Counted from the stretch's first letter, positions 1-8,669 are shown. The stretch: DNA of 32,176 bases from Siccirubricoccus soli (GCF_024178315.1 NZ_JAMZIK010000029.1:1-32176); one strand, 5' to 3'. Notes: a model not told the origin generated them from the sequence alone. Numbers and translations: made by a program.

Positions 1-756
1 GCCGGGCTGGTGGGTATGGACCTCGTCGCCAAGGCGCCGCCGGATGGCCACACCATCCTGGTCCACAGCAATGCCCATGTGGTGGTGCCGGCGCTGGTGG
101 CGCGGCTGCCCTTCGACCCGGTGGGGGATTTCGCCCCCATCGCCCATCTCGGGCGCATCCCGCAGGTGCTGGTGGTCGACCCCCGCCTGCCGGTGCGGGA
201 CATGGCGGGATTGCTCGACTACATCCGGGCGCGGCCCGGTCAGCTCCATTTCGCCAGCGCCGGCATCGGCAGCGCCGTGCACCTGGCCGGCGAGGTGTTC
301 CGCTCCGTCGCCAAGCTGGAGATCCAGCCGGTGCATTACCGCGGCGGCGGACCCGCCATGCAGGCGGTGATCGGCGGCGAGGTGATCTACACCATCGACC
401 CCGTCGCCTCCGCCGCCGGCCATATCCGGGGCGGCTCCGTGCGGGCCATCTGCATCACCGGGGCGGAGCGGGTGCCGAGCCTGCCGGAGGTGCCCTCCTC
501 CGCCGAGGCGGGGCTGCCCGACCTCAAGGTGGAAGCCTGGCTGATGGCCATGGCGCCGGCCCGGACGCCACCCGCTGCGGTGGCCCGACTGGCGGAGGCC
601 TTCGCCCGCGCGGCGGAAGGGGCGAAGCAGCGGCTAGCGGAGCTCGGCGTGCAGCCGGCGACGGTCAGGGGCGCGCCGGCGCTGACGGAATTCCTGCGGC
701 AGGACATGGCGCGGAGCGTCGCGGTGCTGCGGGCAGCGGGGGTGCAGCCAGAATAG
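1..756 (+). CDS. Tripartite tricarboxylate transporter substrate-binding protein (Bug family), 5' truncated
   Basis: C-terminal ~250 residues of a Bug/TctC periplasmic binding protein, which captures a carboxylate or similar small organic solute for a TTT-type secondary transporter. The frame is open from base 1, so the signal peptide and first lobe lie outside the window; the GTG at 10 is internal. Family landmarks are the DLVAKAPPDGHTIL segment near the left edge, the LPFDPVGDFAPIAHLG stretch, and the late LPEVPSSAEAGLPDL motif followed by an APARTPPAAVARL helix. No TctA/TctB membrane genes are visible, which is usual for the many orphan Bug genes in proteobacteria. The gene ends in a convergent intergenic region with two hairpins. 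The family is secure; the ligand cannot be told. Confidence 0.9.
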   Translation, partial: AGLVGMDLVAKAPPDGHTILVHSNAHVVVPALVARLPFDPVGDFAPIAHLGRIPQVLVVDPRLPVRDMAGLLDYIRARPGQLHFASAGIGSAVHLAGEVFRSVAKLEIQPVHYRGGGPAMQAVIGGEVIYTIDPVASAAGHIRGGSVRAICITGAERVPSLPEVPSSAEAGLPDLKVEAWLMAMAPARTPPAAVARLAEAFARAAEGAKQRLAELGVQPATVRGAPALTEFLRQDMARSVAVLRAAGVQPE

Positions 757-759
757 GTG

Positions 760-783
760 CCGAGAGGGGGCGCCGCCTCTCGG
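760..783. terminator. Hairpin between convergent genes
   Basis: Perfect 8-bp inverted repeat CCGAGAGG (760-767) / CCTCTCGG (776-783) with an 8-nt loop, starting 4 nt after the stop of the Bug gene. It probably terminates that gene. No T-run follows, so this is inferred from structure and position. Confidence 0.45.
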
Positions 784-793
784 ACTCAGCCCG

Positions 794-815
794 CCAAAGG
801 CCGAACGGCCTCTGG
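794..815. terminator. CCAAAGGC-type hairpin, copy 1
   Basis: Inverted repeat CCAAAGGCC / GGCCTCTGG with a GAAC loop. The single mismatch (A797/C812) becomes a G-U pair in a transcript read from the minus strand. It sits between convergent genes ending at 756 and 841. Near-identical hairpins occur at 7995-8024 and 21610-21631, also between convergent genes, so this is a member of a dispersed bidirectional-terminator-like family. Confidence 0.5.
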
Positions 816-840
816 GAACCGGGAGCTGGGCTGCGCAGGC

Positions 841-1539
841 TCAGCCTGCCAGCCAGGCCTCGAGCAGGGCTGTCACCGCTGCCGGCTCCTCCATCGGCGG
901 CAGGTGGCCGCAGCCGGGAATCACCTCCAGCCGGGCGCCGGGGATGGCCTCGGCCATCTCGGTCGCCAGCTCCGGCGGCGTCAGCGCATCCGCCTCCCCC
1001 ACCGCCACCAGCGTCGGCACCGCGATGCCGGGCAGGTCCGGCCGGCTGTCCTTCCGGCCGAGGATCGCCGCCTGCTGCCGCAGGAAGGCATCCCGTCCCA
1101 CCCGCTCCGCCATCGCCATCACCGCCGCCCCGATCGGGCCGTCCAGGTGCTTCGGATGCACGAGCTGCGGCAGCAGCCGCGGCGTCACGCCCCGGAAGGC
1201 CCCGGTCCGCGCCAGGCCGATCAACCCGCGCCGGCGCCGCGCCTGCTGCTCGGTATCCGGTCGGGCGGAAGTGTCCAGCAGCGCCAGCCGCGTCACGCGC
1301 CCCGGCGCCTGGCGCAGGATTTCGAAGGCGAGGTAGCCGCCCATGGAAAGCCCGGCCAGGGCGAAGCGCGGCGGCGCCGCCGCCAGGGCCCGCGCCGCCA
1401 TGGCGGCCAGGCTGTCATCACTGAGCGTATCCGCCACCTGGCAGCGGGCGAGGCCCTGAAGCCCCGCGATCTGCGCCTCCCACAGCGCGGAATCGCAGAG
1501 CAGGCCGGGCAGCAGCAGCACATCCTGGGTCTCTGGCAT
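841..1539 (-). CDS. Alpha/beta hydrolase
   Basis: A 232-residue alpha/beta-hydrolase-fold protein, probably a cytoplasmic esterase or lipase-like enzyme; no signal peptide is apparent. It begins with the oxyanion-type segment LLPGLLCDSALW, carries the nucleophile elbow GLSMGGY (Ser), an acid-bearing VGEADALTPPE segment, and the catalytic His in GCGHLPPMEEP, so the triad looks complete. I chose ATG 1539 (MPETQD), with AGGGG about 11 nt upstream. An in-frame ATG at 1551 is also possible, while the longer open frame to 1914 is non-coding extension. It is divergent from the RNA helicase and convergent with the Bug gene. Substrate unknown. Confidence 0.85.
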   Translation of the reverse strand: MPETQDVLLLPGLLCDSALWEAQIAGLQGLARCQVADTLSDDSLAAMAARALAAAPPRFALAGLSMGGYLAFEILRQAPGRVTRLALLDTSARPDTEQQARRRRGLIGLARTGAFRGVTPRLLPQLVHPKHLDGPIGAAVMAMAERVGRDAFLRQQAAILGRKDSRPDLPGIAVPTLVAVGEADALTPPELATEMAEAIPGARLEVIPGCGHLPPMEEPAAVTALLEAWLAG

Positions 1540-1742
1540 GATGCCCGGCATAGCCCCTGCCGCCAGCCGAGGAAACCGCCTTGGAGCCGCCCTATGGCTT
1601 GCTTTTCCATGGCATCCGGCGCATATGGCGCGCGGACAGACGCGGCCCCCGGCGGGTAGCCCGCCGGGCGTCGGTTTCAGCGGGTGGCCCCGGCCATGCC
1701 GCCACCATGCCGCCGCCGTCCCGGCGAAGGAACCGACCACAC

Positions 1743-3878
1743 TTGACCGATACCCCCGAGCGGCCTGCCAGCGCGGCGGCCGAGGCCGAAGCCACGGAAG
1801 CGGAGGCGAAGATCGTCCCGGCCGAGACCGAGACGGCGCCCGAAGCGGCTGCGCCCGAATCGACCGCGATCGAAGCGACCGCCGCGGCGGCGCCGGAGAG
1901 CTATGCCGTGCCACTGGCCGCGGCGGAACCGGCGGCGCCCGCCGAGGCGGAGGCCGAGGACGGCGAAAGCGCCGACGACGACGACGATGATGACGATTCT
2001 GACGATGAGTCCGACGAGGACGAGTCTGACGATGATGATGACGACGAGTCCGACGACGACGATGATGACGATTCTGACGATGAGTCCGACGAGGACGAGT
2101 CTGACGATGATGATGACGACGAGTCCGACGACGACGATGATGACGATTCTGACGATGAGTCCGATGAGGACGAGTCTGATGATGACGACGAGTCCGACGC
2201 CGCCGACGACGACACGGCGGAAAAGTCCGGGAAGGAGGCAGAGGAGGCCGCGCCGCGCGTCACCTTCGCCGATCTTGGCCTCTCCGCGCCCATCCTGAAG
2301 GCCGTCGCCGAGGCCGGCTACGTCACCCCGACGCCGATCCAGGAAGCCGCCATCCCGGTGGTGCTGATGGGCCGCGACGTGCTGGGCACCGCCCAGACCG
2401 GCACCGGCAAGACCGCTGGCTTCACCCTGCCGATGATGGACATCCTCGCCTCCGGCCGGGCCAAGGCGCGCATGCCGCGCAGCCTGATCCTGGAGCCAAC
2501 GCGCGAGCTGGCGCTGCAGGTGGCCGAGCAGTTCGAGAAATACGGCAAGTACCTCAAGCTCAACCACGCCCTGCTGATCGGCGGGGAGAGCATGAACGAG
2601 CAGCGCGACGTGCTGGAGAAGGGCGTCGATGTCCTGATCGCCACGCCCGGCCGGCTGCTGGACCTGTTCGACCGCGGCCGCATCCTGCTGGCGGATTGCA
2701 GGATCCTCGTCATCGACGAGGCGGACCGCATGCTCGACATGGGCTTCATCCCGGATGTCGAGCGCATCGTCTCCATGCTGCCCGGCATGCGGCAGACGCT
2801 GTTCTTCTCCGCCACCATGGCGCCGGAGATCAAGAAGCTCGCCGACGCCTTCCTGCAGAACCCGAAGGAGATCAGCGTCTCCCCGCCGGCGAGCGTGGCA
2901 ACCACCATCGTCGCCGGCCTGCTGTGGTGCCGGGAGCTCGACAAGCGCGAGGCGCTGCGCCGGCTGATCCGGCGGGAGCAGGTGCAGAACGCGCTGATCT
3001 TCTGCAACCGCAAGGTCGATGTCGACATCCTCTACAAGTCGCTGAAGCGGCATGGCTTCGCCGTCGGCGCCCTGCATGGGGACATGGACCAGCCGAGCCG
3101 CTTCGCCACGCTGAACAAGTTCAAGGCGGGGGAGCTACAGCTCCTCGTCTGCTCGGATGTCGCGGCCCGCGGCATCGATATCGGCGGCCTCTCCCACGTC
3201 TTCAATTTCGACGTGCCCTTCCGGGACGAGGATTATGTCCACCGTATCGGCCGCACCGGTCGGGCGGGGCGCGAGGGCCATGCCTTCACCATCGCCACGG
3301 CGGATGACGCGCGGAACGTCGCCGCCATCGAGAAGCTGACCGGCAAGCCGATCCCACGCATCGAGATCGAGGGCCTCGACCCGGTGAGCAATGAGGAGAT
3401 CGCCGAGGCGGCCGCCCGCCCGCCGCGCGGCCGCGGTGGCCGGGGCCGCGATGCCGGACGCGGCCGTGGCGGCCGCGAGGCGTCGCGCGACCGCGGCGGC
3501 CGCGAGCGGGATCGCAGCCGGCCGGAGCGTGGCGAACGGGATCGCGACCGCGATCGTGCGCGGCCGGAGCGCGCTGCCGACCGCCCGGAACGCGCTGCCG
3601 ACCGCCCCGAGCGCGGCGCCCGGCCGGAGCGAGGCGACCGCCGGGAGCGTGACCGCGTCGCTGCTCCGCGCGAGGAGATGGAGCGGGACGCCCGCCCGCC
3701 GCGCGAGCGCGACCACCGCCGCGAGGATCGGCGCGACGACCGCCGCCGCGACCGGGACCGCGACGATCTGGGCCCCAGCGTCCGCGGCTTCGGCGATGCC
3801 GTGCCGGCCTTCATGCTGATCCCGATCCCCCGCCCGAAGCGGGATTCGGCGCCGGAGACGGACGCCGAAGCGGCCTGA
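1743..3878 (+). CDS. DEAD-box ATP-dependent RNA helicase with acidic repeat tract and Arg-rich tail
   Basis: ATP-dependent RNA helicase of the RhlE-like DEAD-box group, expected to act in rRNA or mRNA remodelling. Numbered from TTG 1743: an Ala/Glu-rich leader (1-77), an Asp/Ser/Glu tract (about 78-158), Q-motif [10 protein letters not shown] (~196), Walker A AQTGTGKT (~217), PTREL, DEAD box VIDEADRML (~325), SAT (~356), and motif [12 protein letters not shown] (~500). The last ~150 residues are a basic Arg/Asp/Gly tail, probably RNA-binding, ending in a [11 protein letters not shown] segment. Start choice: TTG 1743 has AAGGA 11 nt upstream; an in-frame ATG at 1707 lacks a clear RBS, and the frame is open back to 1581. 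The core is canonical in length. The oddity is the 75-bp tandem repeat that builds the acidic tract, placing a polyacidic and a polybasic arm on one protein. Confidence 0.93.
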   Translation: MTDTPERPASAAAEAEATEAEAKIVPAETETAPEAAAPESTAIEATAAAAPESYAVPLAAAEPAAPAEAEAEDGESADDDDDDDDSDDESDEDESDDDDDDESDDDDDDDSDDESDEDESDDDDDDESDDDDDDDSDDESDEDESDDDDESDAADDDTAEKSGKEAEEAAPRVTFADLGLSAPILKAVAEAGYVTPTPIQEAAIPVVLMGRDVLGTAQTGTGKTAGFTLPMMDILASGRAKARMPRSLILEPTRELALQVAEQFEKYGKYLKLNHALLIGGESMNEQRDVLEKGVDVLIATPGRLLDLFDRGRILLADCRILVIDEADRMLDMGFIPDVERIVSMLPGMRQTLFFSATMAPEIKKLADAFLQNPKEISVSPPASVATTIVAGLLWCRELDKREALRRLIRREQVQNALIFCNRKVDVDILYKSLKRHGFAVGALHGDMDQPSRFATLNKFKAGELQLLVCSDVAARGIDIGGLSHVFNFDVPFRDEDYVHRIGRTGRAGREGHAFTIATADDARNVAAIEKLTGKPIPRIEIEGLDPVSNEEIAEAAARPPRGRGGRGRDAGRGRGGREASRDRGGRERDRSRPERGERDRDRDRARPERAADRPERAADRPERGARPERGDRRERDRVAAPREEMERDARPPRERDHRREDRRDDRRRDRDRDDLGPSVRGFGDAVPAFMLIPIPRPKRDSAPETDAEAA
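1977..2195. repeat. 75-bp tandem repeat, three copies, inside the helicase gene
   Basis: Direct repeats at 1977-2051, 2052-2126 and 2127-2195. The first two look identical; the third has lost two codons and has GAC/GAT changes. The period is fixed by the anchor GATTCTGACGATGAG recurring exactly 75 nt apart. Each unit encodes 25 residues of Asp, Ser and Glu. All units keep the frame, so copy-number change alters length without disrupting the protein. Confidence 0.95.
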
Positions 3879-3885
3879 GGCCGCC

Positions 3886-3901
3886 TCCCCCGCCTGGGGG
3901 A
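3886..3901 (+). terminator. Hairpin after the helicase gene
   Basis: TCCCCC / GGGGGA, a 6-bp stem with a GCCT loop, 7 nt after the helicase stop codon. No U-tract follows. Likely transcript end or 3' stabiliser for the helicase mRNA. Confidence 0.4.
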
Positions 3902-3989
3902 AGGGTCGGGGTGGGCGTGCCGCGCTCGCGGCCAGCGTTCCGCCGCGCCTCCGCCCCGGGCACCATGCGAACGGGCCCCTGCCCCTTCC

Positions 3990-4016
3990 AGCCCTCCCCC
4001 GCCGGCGGGGAGGGCT
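3990..4016 (+). terminator. Strong hairpin upstream of gcdH
   Basis: Perfect 10-bp inverted repeat AGCCCTCCCC / GGGGAGGGCT with a CGCCGGC loop, followed by the locally AT-rich CATATTCC. It lies 35 nt before the gcdH start. It could terminate read-through from the helicase or sit in the gcdH leader; the sequence alone does not decide. Confidence 0.45.
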
Positions 4017-4051
4017 CATATTCCATCCGTCGAGCAGCCGAGGAGATCGCC

Positions 4052-5245
4052 ATGTCCGCCGCCAGCGCCGCGAAGCCGAGCTTCGTCTGGGAAGATCCGC
4101 TGCTGCTGGAGGAGCAGCTCACGGAGGATGAGCGGATGATCCGCGACACCGCCCGCGAGTTCTGCCAGGGCAAGCTCCTCCCGCGCGTGCTGGAGGCCTT
4201 CCGGAAGGAGCATTTCCACCGGGAGATCATGAACGAGTTCGGCGAGATGGGCTTCCTCGGCGCAACGCTCGAGGGCTATGGCTGTGCCGGCGTCTCCTAT
4301 GTCGCCTACGGGTTGATGGCCCGCGAGGTGGAGCGGGTGGATAGCGGCTACCGCTCCGCCTTCTCCGTCCAGTCCTCCCTGGTGATGTACCCGATCTACG
4401 CCTTCGGCTCCGAGGCGCAGAAGGAGAAGTACCTGCCGAAGCTGCGCAGCGGCGAATGGGTGGGCTGCTTCGGCCTGACCGAGCCCGATGCCGGCTCCGA
4501 CCCCTCCTCCATGCGGACCCGCGCGAAGAAGGTCGATGGCGGCTACCTGCTCAGCGGCTCCAAGACCTGGATCACCAATGCGCCGATCGCCGATTGCGCC
4601 GTGGTCTGGGCGAAGGATGACGAGGGCACGCTGCGCGGCTTCATCCTGGAGCGCGGCATGAAGGGCCTGAGCTTCCCGAAGATCGAGGGCAAGTTCTCGC
4701 TGCGCGCCAGCGTCACCGGCATGATCATGATGGACGAGGTCTTCGTCCCCGAAGAGAACCGCCTGCCCGGCGTGAAGTCGCTCGCCGGCCCCTTCTCCTG
4801 CCTCAACCGCGCCCGCTACGGCATCGCCTGGGGCGCCATGGGCGCGGCCGAGGATTGCTGGCACCGCGCCCGCGAGTACACGCTGAACCGCAAGATGTTC
4901 GGCCGGCCGCTGGCCAACACCCAGCTCATCCAGAAGAAGCTGGCCGACATGCAGACCGAGATCACCCTCGGCCTGCACGCCGTGCTGCGCGTCGGCCGGC
5001 TGTTCGACGAGCACAAGGCGGCGCCGGAGATGATCTCCCTGGTCAAGCGCAACAATTGCGGCAAGGCGCTCGACATCGCCCGCATGGCGCGGGACATGCA
5101 CGGCGGCAACGGCATCGTGGACGAGTACCACGTGATCCGCCACGTCATGAACCTCGAGACGGTGAACACCTATGAGGGCACGCATGACGTCCATGCGCTG
5201 ATCCTCGGCCGGGCCATCACCGGCCTGAACGCCTTCGGGGGCTGA
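4052..5245 (+). CDS. gcdH: Glutaryl-CoA dehydrogenase
   Basis: FAD-dependent acyl-CoA dehydrogenase that oxidises and decarboxylates glutaryl-CoA to crotonyl-CoA in lysine, hydroxylysine and tryptophan degradation. The 397-residue protein matches the family length and follows the known GCDH sequence closely: [19 protein letters not shown], with the Arg and Ser used for the glutaryl carboxylate, [17 protein letters not shown] around [18 protein letters not shown], and [20 protein letters not shown], whose Glu is the catalytic base. ATG 4052 has AGGAGA 5 nt upstream; the longer open frame from 3911 is not needed. The stop codon overlaps a possible CTG start of the next gene (CTGA). No electron-transfer flavoprotein genes are in the window. 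Confidence 0.96.
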   Translation: MSAASAAKPSFVWEDPLLLEEQLTEDERMIRDTAREFCQGKLLPRVLEAFRKEHFHREIMNEFGEMGFLGATLEGYGCAGVSYVAYGLMAREVERVDSGYRSAFSVQSSLVMYPIYAFGSEAQKEKYLPKLRSGEWVGCFGLTEPDAGSDPSSMRTRAKKVDGGYLLSGSKTWITNAPIADCAVVWAKDDEGTLRGFILERGMKGLSFPKIEGKFSLRASVTGMIMMDEVFVPEENRLPGVKSLAGPFSCLNRARYGIAWGAMGAAEDCWHRAREYTLNRKMFGRPLANTQLIQKKLADMQTEITLGLHAVLRVGRLFDEHKAAPEMISLVKRNNCGKALDIARMARDMHGGNGIVDEYHVIRHVMNLETVNTYEGTHDVHALILGRAITGLNAFGG

Positions 5246-5673
5246 CCATCGGCGGCTTCGGCGCCGAGGATGTCGCGGAGATCGAGCGGGCGATTCAATT
5301 GGCGATCGCCCCCGCCTTTCTCCTCACCGGCATCTTCAGCCTGCTCAACGTCATGGCCGGACGACTTGGGCGGCTGATCGACCGGGAGCGGTCGATCCGC
5401 CAGGGCACGGCCGTGCCGTTGCCGGGCGAGACGCGGCGCCTGGCCCGGCGCGCCTGGCGCATCCACCGGGCGATCGGCGCCTCGGTGCTGGCGGCGATCC
5501 TGCTCTGCACCCTGATCGTCACCGCCTTTGCCGGCATTTTTCTCGGCCTGCGGGTCGCCTGGCTGCTGGCGGCGCTGCTGGTCGCCGCCATGCTGGCGAT
5601 GATCGCGGCGCTGAGCCTCTTCCTTGGCGAGGTGCGCCTCGCTGCACAGCATCTGCCCCTCGATGAAGAGTGA
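5242..5673 (+). CDS. DUF2721 family small membrane protein
   Basis: Small integral membrane protein of unknown function matching the DUF2721 pattern: an N-terminal hydrophobic segment [30 protein letters not shown], then a basic loop, then two long hydrophobic helices near the C-terminus. The first canonical start codon in frame is TTG 5299, but that would remove AIQ, which in this family belongs to the conserved N-terminal helix. The frame stays open upstream to a stop at 5185. CTG 5242, which overlaps the gcdH stop as CTGA, would give [24 protein letters not shown] list the longer form; the start is uncertain (5242 or 5299). The 3' end overlaps the next gene by 11 nt, so the three genes are probably co-transcribed. 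Confidence 0.7.
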   Translation: MTIGGFGAEDVAEIERAIQLAIAPAFLLTGIFSLLNVMAGRLGRLIDRERSIRQGTAVPLPGETRRLARRAWRIHRAIGASVLAAILLCTLIVTAFAGIFLGLRVAWLLAALLVAAMLAMIAALSLFLGEVRLAAQHLPLDEE

Positions 5674-6925
5674 GGTCCTGGACATCGTGGCGCTGGGCGC
5701 CGCCGGCGACGGCATCGCGCGCCGGGCGGGCGGCAGCATCTTCGTACCCGGCGCCCTGCCGGGGGAGAGCGTGCGGGCGGAGATCGCCGGCAACCGCGCC
5801 CGGCCGGAGGCCTGGCTGCGCGAAAGCCCGGACCGCGTCACCCCGCCCTGCCGGCATTTCGGCGCCTGCGGCGGCTGCGTCCTGCAGCATTGGGCGGCGG
5901 CGCCCTATGCCGCATGGAAGCGGGAGAAGCTCGTCGCCGCCCTGACCGCCGCCGGCTTCCCGGAGGCGCCGGTCGCGCCGCTGGTCAGCGTGCCCCCCGC
6001 CAGCCGCCGCCGCGCCGACTTGGCCCTGCGCCGCACCCCCGCCGGCATCGCCCTCGGCCTGCACGCCATCGGCCAGGCGGCGGTGGTGAACCTCGCCGAA
6101 TGCCATGTGCTGGACCCGCGCCTGGTCGCGCTCTTCGCGCCGCTGCGCGCCCTGCTCCGCCGCCTGCCGGCGCTGAAGCGGGAAGGCTCGGCGGTGCTGA
6201 ACCTGCTGGACACCGGGCCGGACCTGCTGCTGCGCACCGATGGCCCGCTGGACGCCGCCGGCCGCGCCCTGCTGGCGGGCTTCGCACGGGAGCATGGCCT
6301 GCCCCGCATCGCCTGGGCCCAGGGCAACGGCCCGGCAGAAAATGCCGCGCAGCTCGGCCCGGTCGCGCTGCGCTTCGGCACCGCCAGCGTGGCGCCGCCG
6401 CCGGGTGCCTTCCTCCAGGCCAGCCCGGGCGGGGAGGCCGCCATCATCGCCGCCGTGCTGGCCGGGCTGCCGGCGAAGCTGCCGGCCAAGGCGCGCATCG
6501 TGGAGCTGCATGCCGGGCTCGGCACGCTGAGCTTCGCCCTCGCCACCCGTGCCCGGGTGGAGGCCTATGAGGGCGCGGCCGAAGCGGTCGCCGCGCTTGC
6601 CGCCGCCGCCGGTAGCGCCGGTGCCCGGATCCGCGCCGCGCGGCGGGATCTGGACCGCCAGCCCCTGGCACCGGCGGAGTTGCAAAACCTGGCGAGCCTG
6701 GTGCTGGACCCGCCCTATGCCGGGGCTGCGGCGCAGATGCCGCTGCTGGCGCGGGCGCGGGTGCCACGCATCATCTACGTCTCCTGCAACCCGGGGGCCC
6801 TGGCGCGGGACGCCAAGCCCCTGGCCCTGGCCGGCTACCGGGTGCTGGCGGCGACGCCGATCGACCAATTCCCCTGGTCGGCGCATCTGGAGGCGGTCGT
6901 CGTCTTCAGCCCCGCAACGACTTGA
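5663..6925 (+). CDS. Fe-S class I SAM-dependent RNA (uracil-5) methyltransferase, TrmA/RlmD family
   Basis: A 420-residue RNA m5U methyltransferase. It has an N-terminal TRAM-like segment (DIVALGAAGDGIARRAGG...FVPGALPGE), a [4Fe-4S] cysteine set CRHFGACGGC (~63) plus a later Cys in NLAECHVL (~146), the SAM-binding VELHAGLGTLSFAL motif, DPPYAG, and the catalytic SCNPGALARD (~374) whose Cys attacks C6 of uracil. The 23S rRNA methylases RlmD/RlmCD are the closest type, but the exact target base cannot be assigned. ATG 5663 overlaps the end of the DUF2721 gene by 11 nt. As an Fe-S protein it would depend on the nearby SUF system. Confidence 0.9.
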   Translation: MKSEVLDIVALGAAGDGIARRAGGSIFVPGALPGESVRAEIAGNRARPEAWLRESPDRVTPPCRHFGACGGCVLQHWAAAPYAAWKREKLVAALTAAGFPEAPVAPLVSVPPASRRRADLALRRTPAGIALGLHAIGQAAVVNLAECHVLDPRLVALFAPLRALLRRLPALKREGSAVLNLLDTGPDLLLRTDGPLDAAGRALLAGFAREHGLPRIAWAQGNGPAENAAQLGPVALRFGTASVAPPPGAFLQASPGGEAAIIAAVLAGLPAKLPAKARIVELHAGLGTLSFALATRARVEAYEGAAEAVAALAAAAGSAGARIRAARRDLDRQPLAPAELQNLASLVLDPPYAGAAAQMPLLARARVPRIIYVSCNPGALARDAKPLALAGYRVLAATPIDQFPWSAHLEAVVVFSPATT

Positions 6926-6980
6926 TCCCTGGCGCTTTCACCCCATCCTAAAGCCCGACCCGCTGCGGGGAGGAAGAGCC

Positions 6981-7967
6981 ATGCCCAACACAGCCAGCCG
7001 CCGTCTGATCCTTGGGGGGGCCGCCATGGCGCTGGCCTCCCCTGCCCTGCTGCGCGCGACGCCGGCGGCCGCCCAGGCCGCCGCCGGCCCTGCCGCCACC
7101 CAGGCGCCGGGCTTCTACCGCTTCAAGGTCGGCAGCTTCACCGTCACCACGGTGCATGACGGCTATGGCACGCGGCCGGTGGAGAATTTCGTCCGCAACG
7201 CCTCGCTGGCCGAGGTGCAGGCGGTGCTGGCGGAGAGCTTCCTGCCCACCGACACCTACCGCATCCCCTTCACCGTCACCTTCGTCGAGACGCCGAACGC
7301 CTTCGTCGTCTTCGACACCGGCAATGGGGCGACGCCGGCCGGTGCGACGAACGGGAAGATGATCGAGAACATGCGCGCCGCCGGCATCGACCCGGCCCGC
7401 ATCACCCATGTGATCCACAGCCACTTCCATGGCGACCACATCAACGGGCTGCTGACCGGCAGCGGCGCCGCCGCCTTCCCGAATGCGGAGGTCGTGGTGC
7501 CCGCCACCGAATGGGCCTGGTGGACCGAGGCCAGCAACGAAAGCCGCAGCCCGGAGGGCCAGCGCGGCAATTTCGCCAACACGGCCCGCCGCTTCGCCCC
7601 CTACCAGGGCAAGATCCGCCAGATCGCGGACGGGGCGGAGGCGGTGCCGGGCGTTCGCGCCATCGCCGCCTATGGCCATACGCCGGGGCACACCATGTAC
7701 CGGATCTCGGATGGCGCGGCGCAGGCGATCTTCGTCGCGGATATCACCAACCGGCCGGAGCTCGGTTTCCCGCGGCCGGATTTCCACATCGTCTTCGATT
7801 TCGACCCGGCGATGGCAGAGGCGACGCGGCGGCGGGTGCTGGACATGGTCGCCACCGACCGCATCCGCATCACCGGCTACCACTTCCCCTTCCCGGCCAA
7901 TGGCTATGTGGCGAAGCAGGGGAATGGCTACCGCTTCGTGCCCGCCGACTGGTCGAGCACCCTGTAG
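6981..7967 (+). CDS. Tat-exported metallo-beta-lactamase-fold hydrolase
   Basis: A 328-residue MBL-fold enzyme with a twin-arginine signal (SRRLILGGAAMALASPALL, then an Ala-rich cleavage region), so it is probably folded in the cytoplasm with its metals and exported to the periplasm. The metal motif is HSHFHGDH (~147), followed by a second histidine region YGHTPGHT, an Asp in FVADITN, and a terminal GYHFPFP His. The arrangement resembles the methyl-parathion-hydrolase/quorum-quenching branch of the superfamily. ATG 6981 has GAGGAAGAG just upstream. It lies 55 nt after the methyltransferase gene and converges on the PagL-like gene. Substrate not predictable. Confidence 0.9.
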   Translation: MPNTASRRLILGGAAMALASPALLRATPAAAQAAAGPAATQAPGFYRFKVGSFTVTTVHDGYGTRPVENFVRNASLAEVQAVLAESFLPTDTYRIPFTVTFVETPNAFVVFDTGNGATPAGATNGKMIENMRAAGIDPARITHVIHSHFHGDHINGLLTGSGAAAFPNAEVVVPATEWAWWTEASNESRSPEGQRGNFANTARRFAPYQGKIRQIADGAEAVPGVRAIAAYGHTPGHTMYRISDGAAQAIFVADITNRPELGFPRPDFHIVFDFDPAMAEATRRRVLDMVATDRIRITGYHFPFPANGYVAKQGNGYRFVPADWSSTL

Positions 7968-7994
7968 GCCGAACCGCCAAGCCTGGAATTCACG

Positions 7995-8024
7995 CCTGCC
8001 AAAGGCTCTCCGGCCTTTGGCAGG
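7995..8024. terminator. CCAAAGGC-type hairpin, copy 2
   Basis: Perfect 12-bp stem CCTGCCAAAGGC / GCCTTTGGCAGG with a 6-nt TCTCCG loop, between convergent genes ending at 7967 and 8058. Best-formed member of the family also found at 794-815 and 21610-21631. A G-run/C-run (8035-8050) next to it may form a second, weaker hairpin. Likely bidirectional terminator. Confidence 0.6.
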
Positions 8025-8057
8025 GTCAGCCCAAGGGGGACGAGGCCCCCCTCGACA

Positions 8058-8669
8058 TCACAGCCCGAAGCCGATCCTGAGCCCAAGGCTGTTCAGCCCC
8101 TCATTCGCCCGTGCGGAGCCGGCATTGCTCTCATGGTCGAGGAAGAGCGAGACCGACCAGCGCGGGTCGATCTGGTAGCCGATTTCGCCGCCCACGCGGA
8201 ACAGCAGGTTGCCGCCCAGGCTTTTGCGGTCCAGCTCGTTTGTCACATGCTTGCCGTTGTTGAGCGAGCCGCCGAAGAAGAAGTCGAAGCGGATGCCGTC
8301 GCCGCGGCGGAACACGTCCCGGGCCAGCATGGTGGTCCAGGTCAGGCCGGCATAACCGTAGCTGGTATAGCCCTCGGTGTTCGCGGCGAAGCCAAGATGC
8401 ACGCGCGGCTGGAACATCCAGCGATAGAGCGGCGGCATGTCCGTGGTGAGCCGCGCCGGCACCGGGCTGACGAAGAGCACCTCGCCCAGGACGTTGGCGC
8501 CCCGCTCCTTGGCGCCGATATCGTGCCAGGCGCCGCCGAACCGCACCTCGCTGAAAATGCCCGCCAGGCCCTCACCCGCATGGATGCGCGGCAGCCCGTC
8601 CTCCGCCCGGCCGGACACCGGCACGAGCGCCGCCGCCGCCAGAACCACGCCAAAGATCGCACAGCGCAC
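8058..8669 (-). CDS. pagL: Acyloxyacyl hydrolase (PagL-like lipid A 3-O-deacylase)
   Basis: Outer-membrane beta-barrel lipase of the PagL group, which removes the 3-O acyl chain from lipid A. The 203-residue protein begins with a Sec signal peptide (CAIFGVVLAAAALVPVSGRAE), has alternating barrel strands, and ends in the family hallmark FLDHESNAGSARANEG with candidate catalytic His179, Ser181 and Glu190, followed by a terminal aromatic/hydrophobic strand LGLRIGFGL. The start is GTG 8669 with GGAGGGG 5 nt upstream. It follows the SUF operon on the same strand, but a hairpin and an AT-richer stretch (8693-8720) in the 110-nt gap suggest its own promoter. Activity on this organism's LPS is inferred. 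Confidence 0.85.
   Translation of the reverse strand: MRCAIFGVVLAAAALVPVSGRAEDGLPRIHAGEGLAGIFSEVRFGGAWHDIGAKERGANVLGEVLFVSPVPARLTTDMPPLYRWMFQPRVHLGFAANTEGYTSYGYAGLTWTTMLARDVFRRGDGIRFDFFFGGSLNNGKHVTNELDRKSLGGNLLFRVGGEIGYQIDPRWSVSLFLDHESNAGSARANEGLNSLGLRIGFGL

Noticed and set aside
1599-1627. TTGCTT-N17-CATATG as a helicase promoter
   Set aside because: Spacing is right but both boxes are poor matches, and such matches are expected by chance; not strong enough to list.
1977-2195. CRISPR-like array
   Set aside because: Units are directly adjacent with no spacers and lie in frame within a gene.
1901-2293. Ser-rich minus-strand frame that looks like a low-complexity secreted protein
   Set aside because: Also the complement of the 75-bp repeat; no start region or ribosome site of its own.
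1677-3077. 466-codon minus-strand frame with a Val/Ile-rich stretch that looks like a membrane protein
   Set aside because: The hydrophobic repeats are the reverse complement of the Asp/Ser/Glu codons of the helicase tract.
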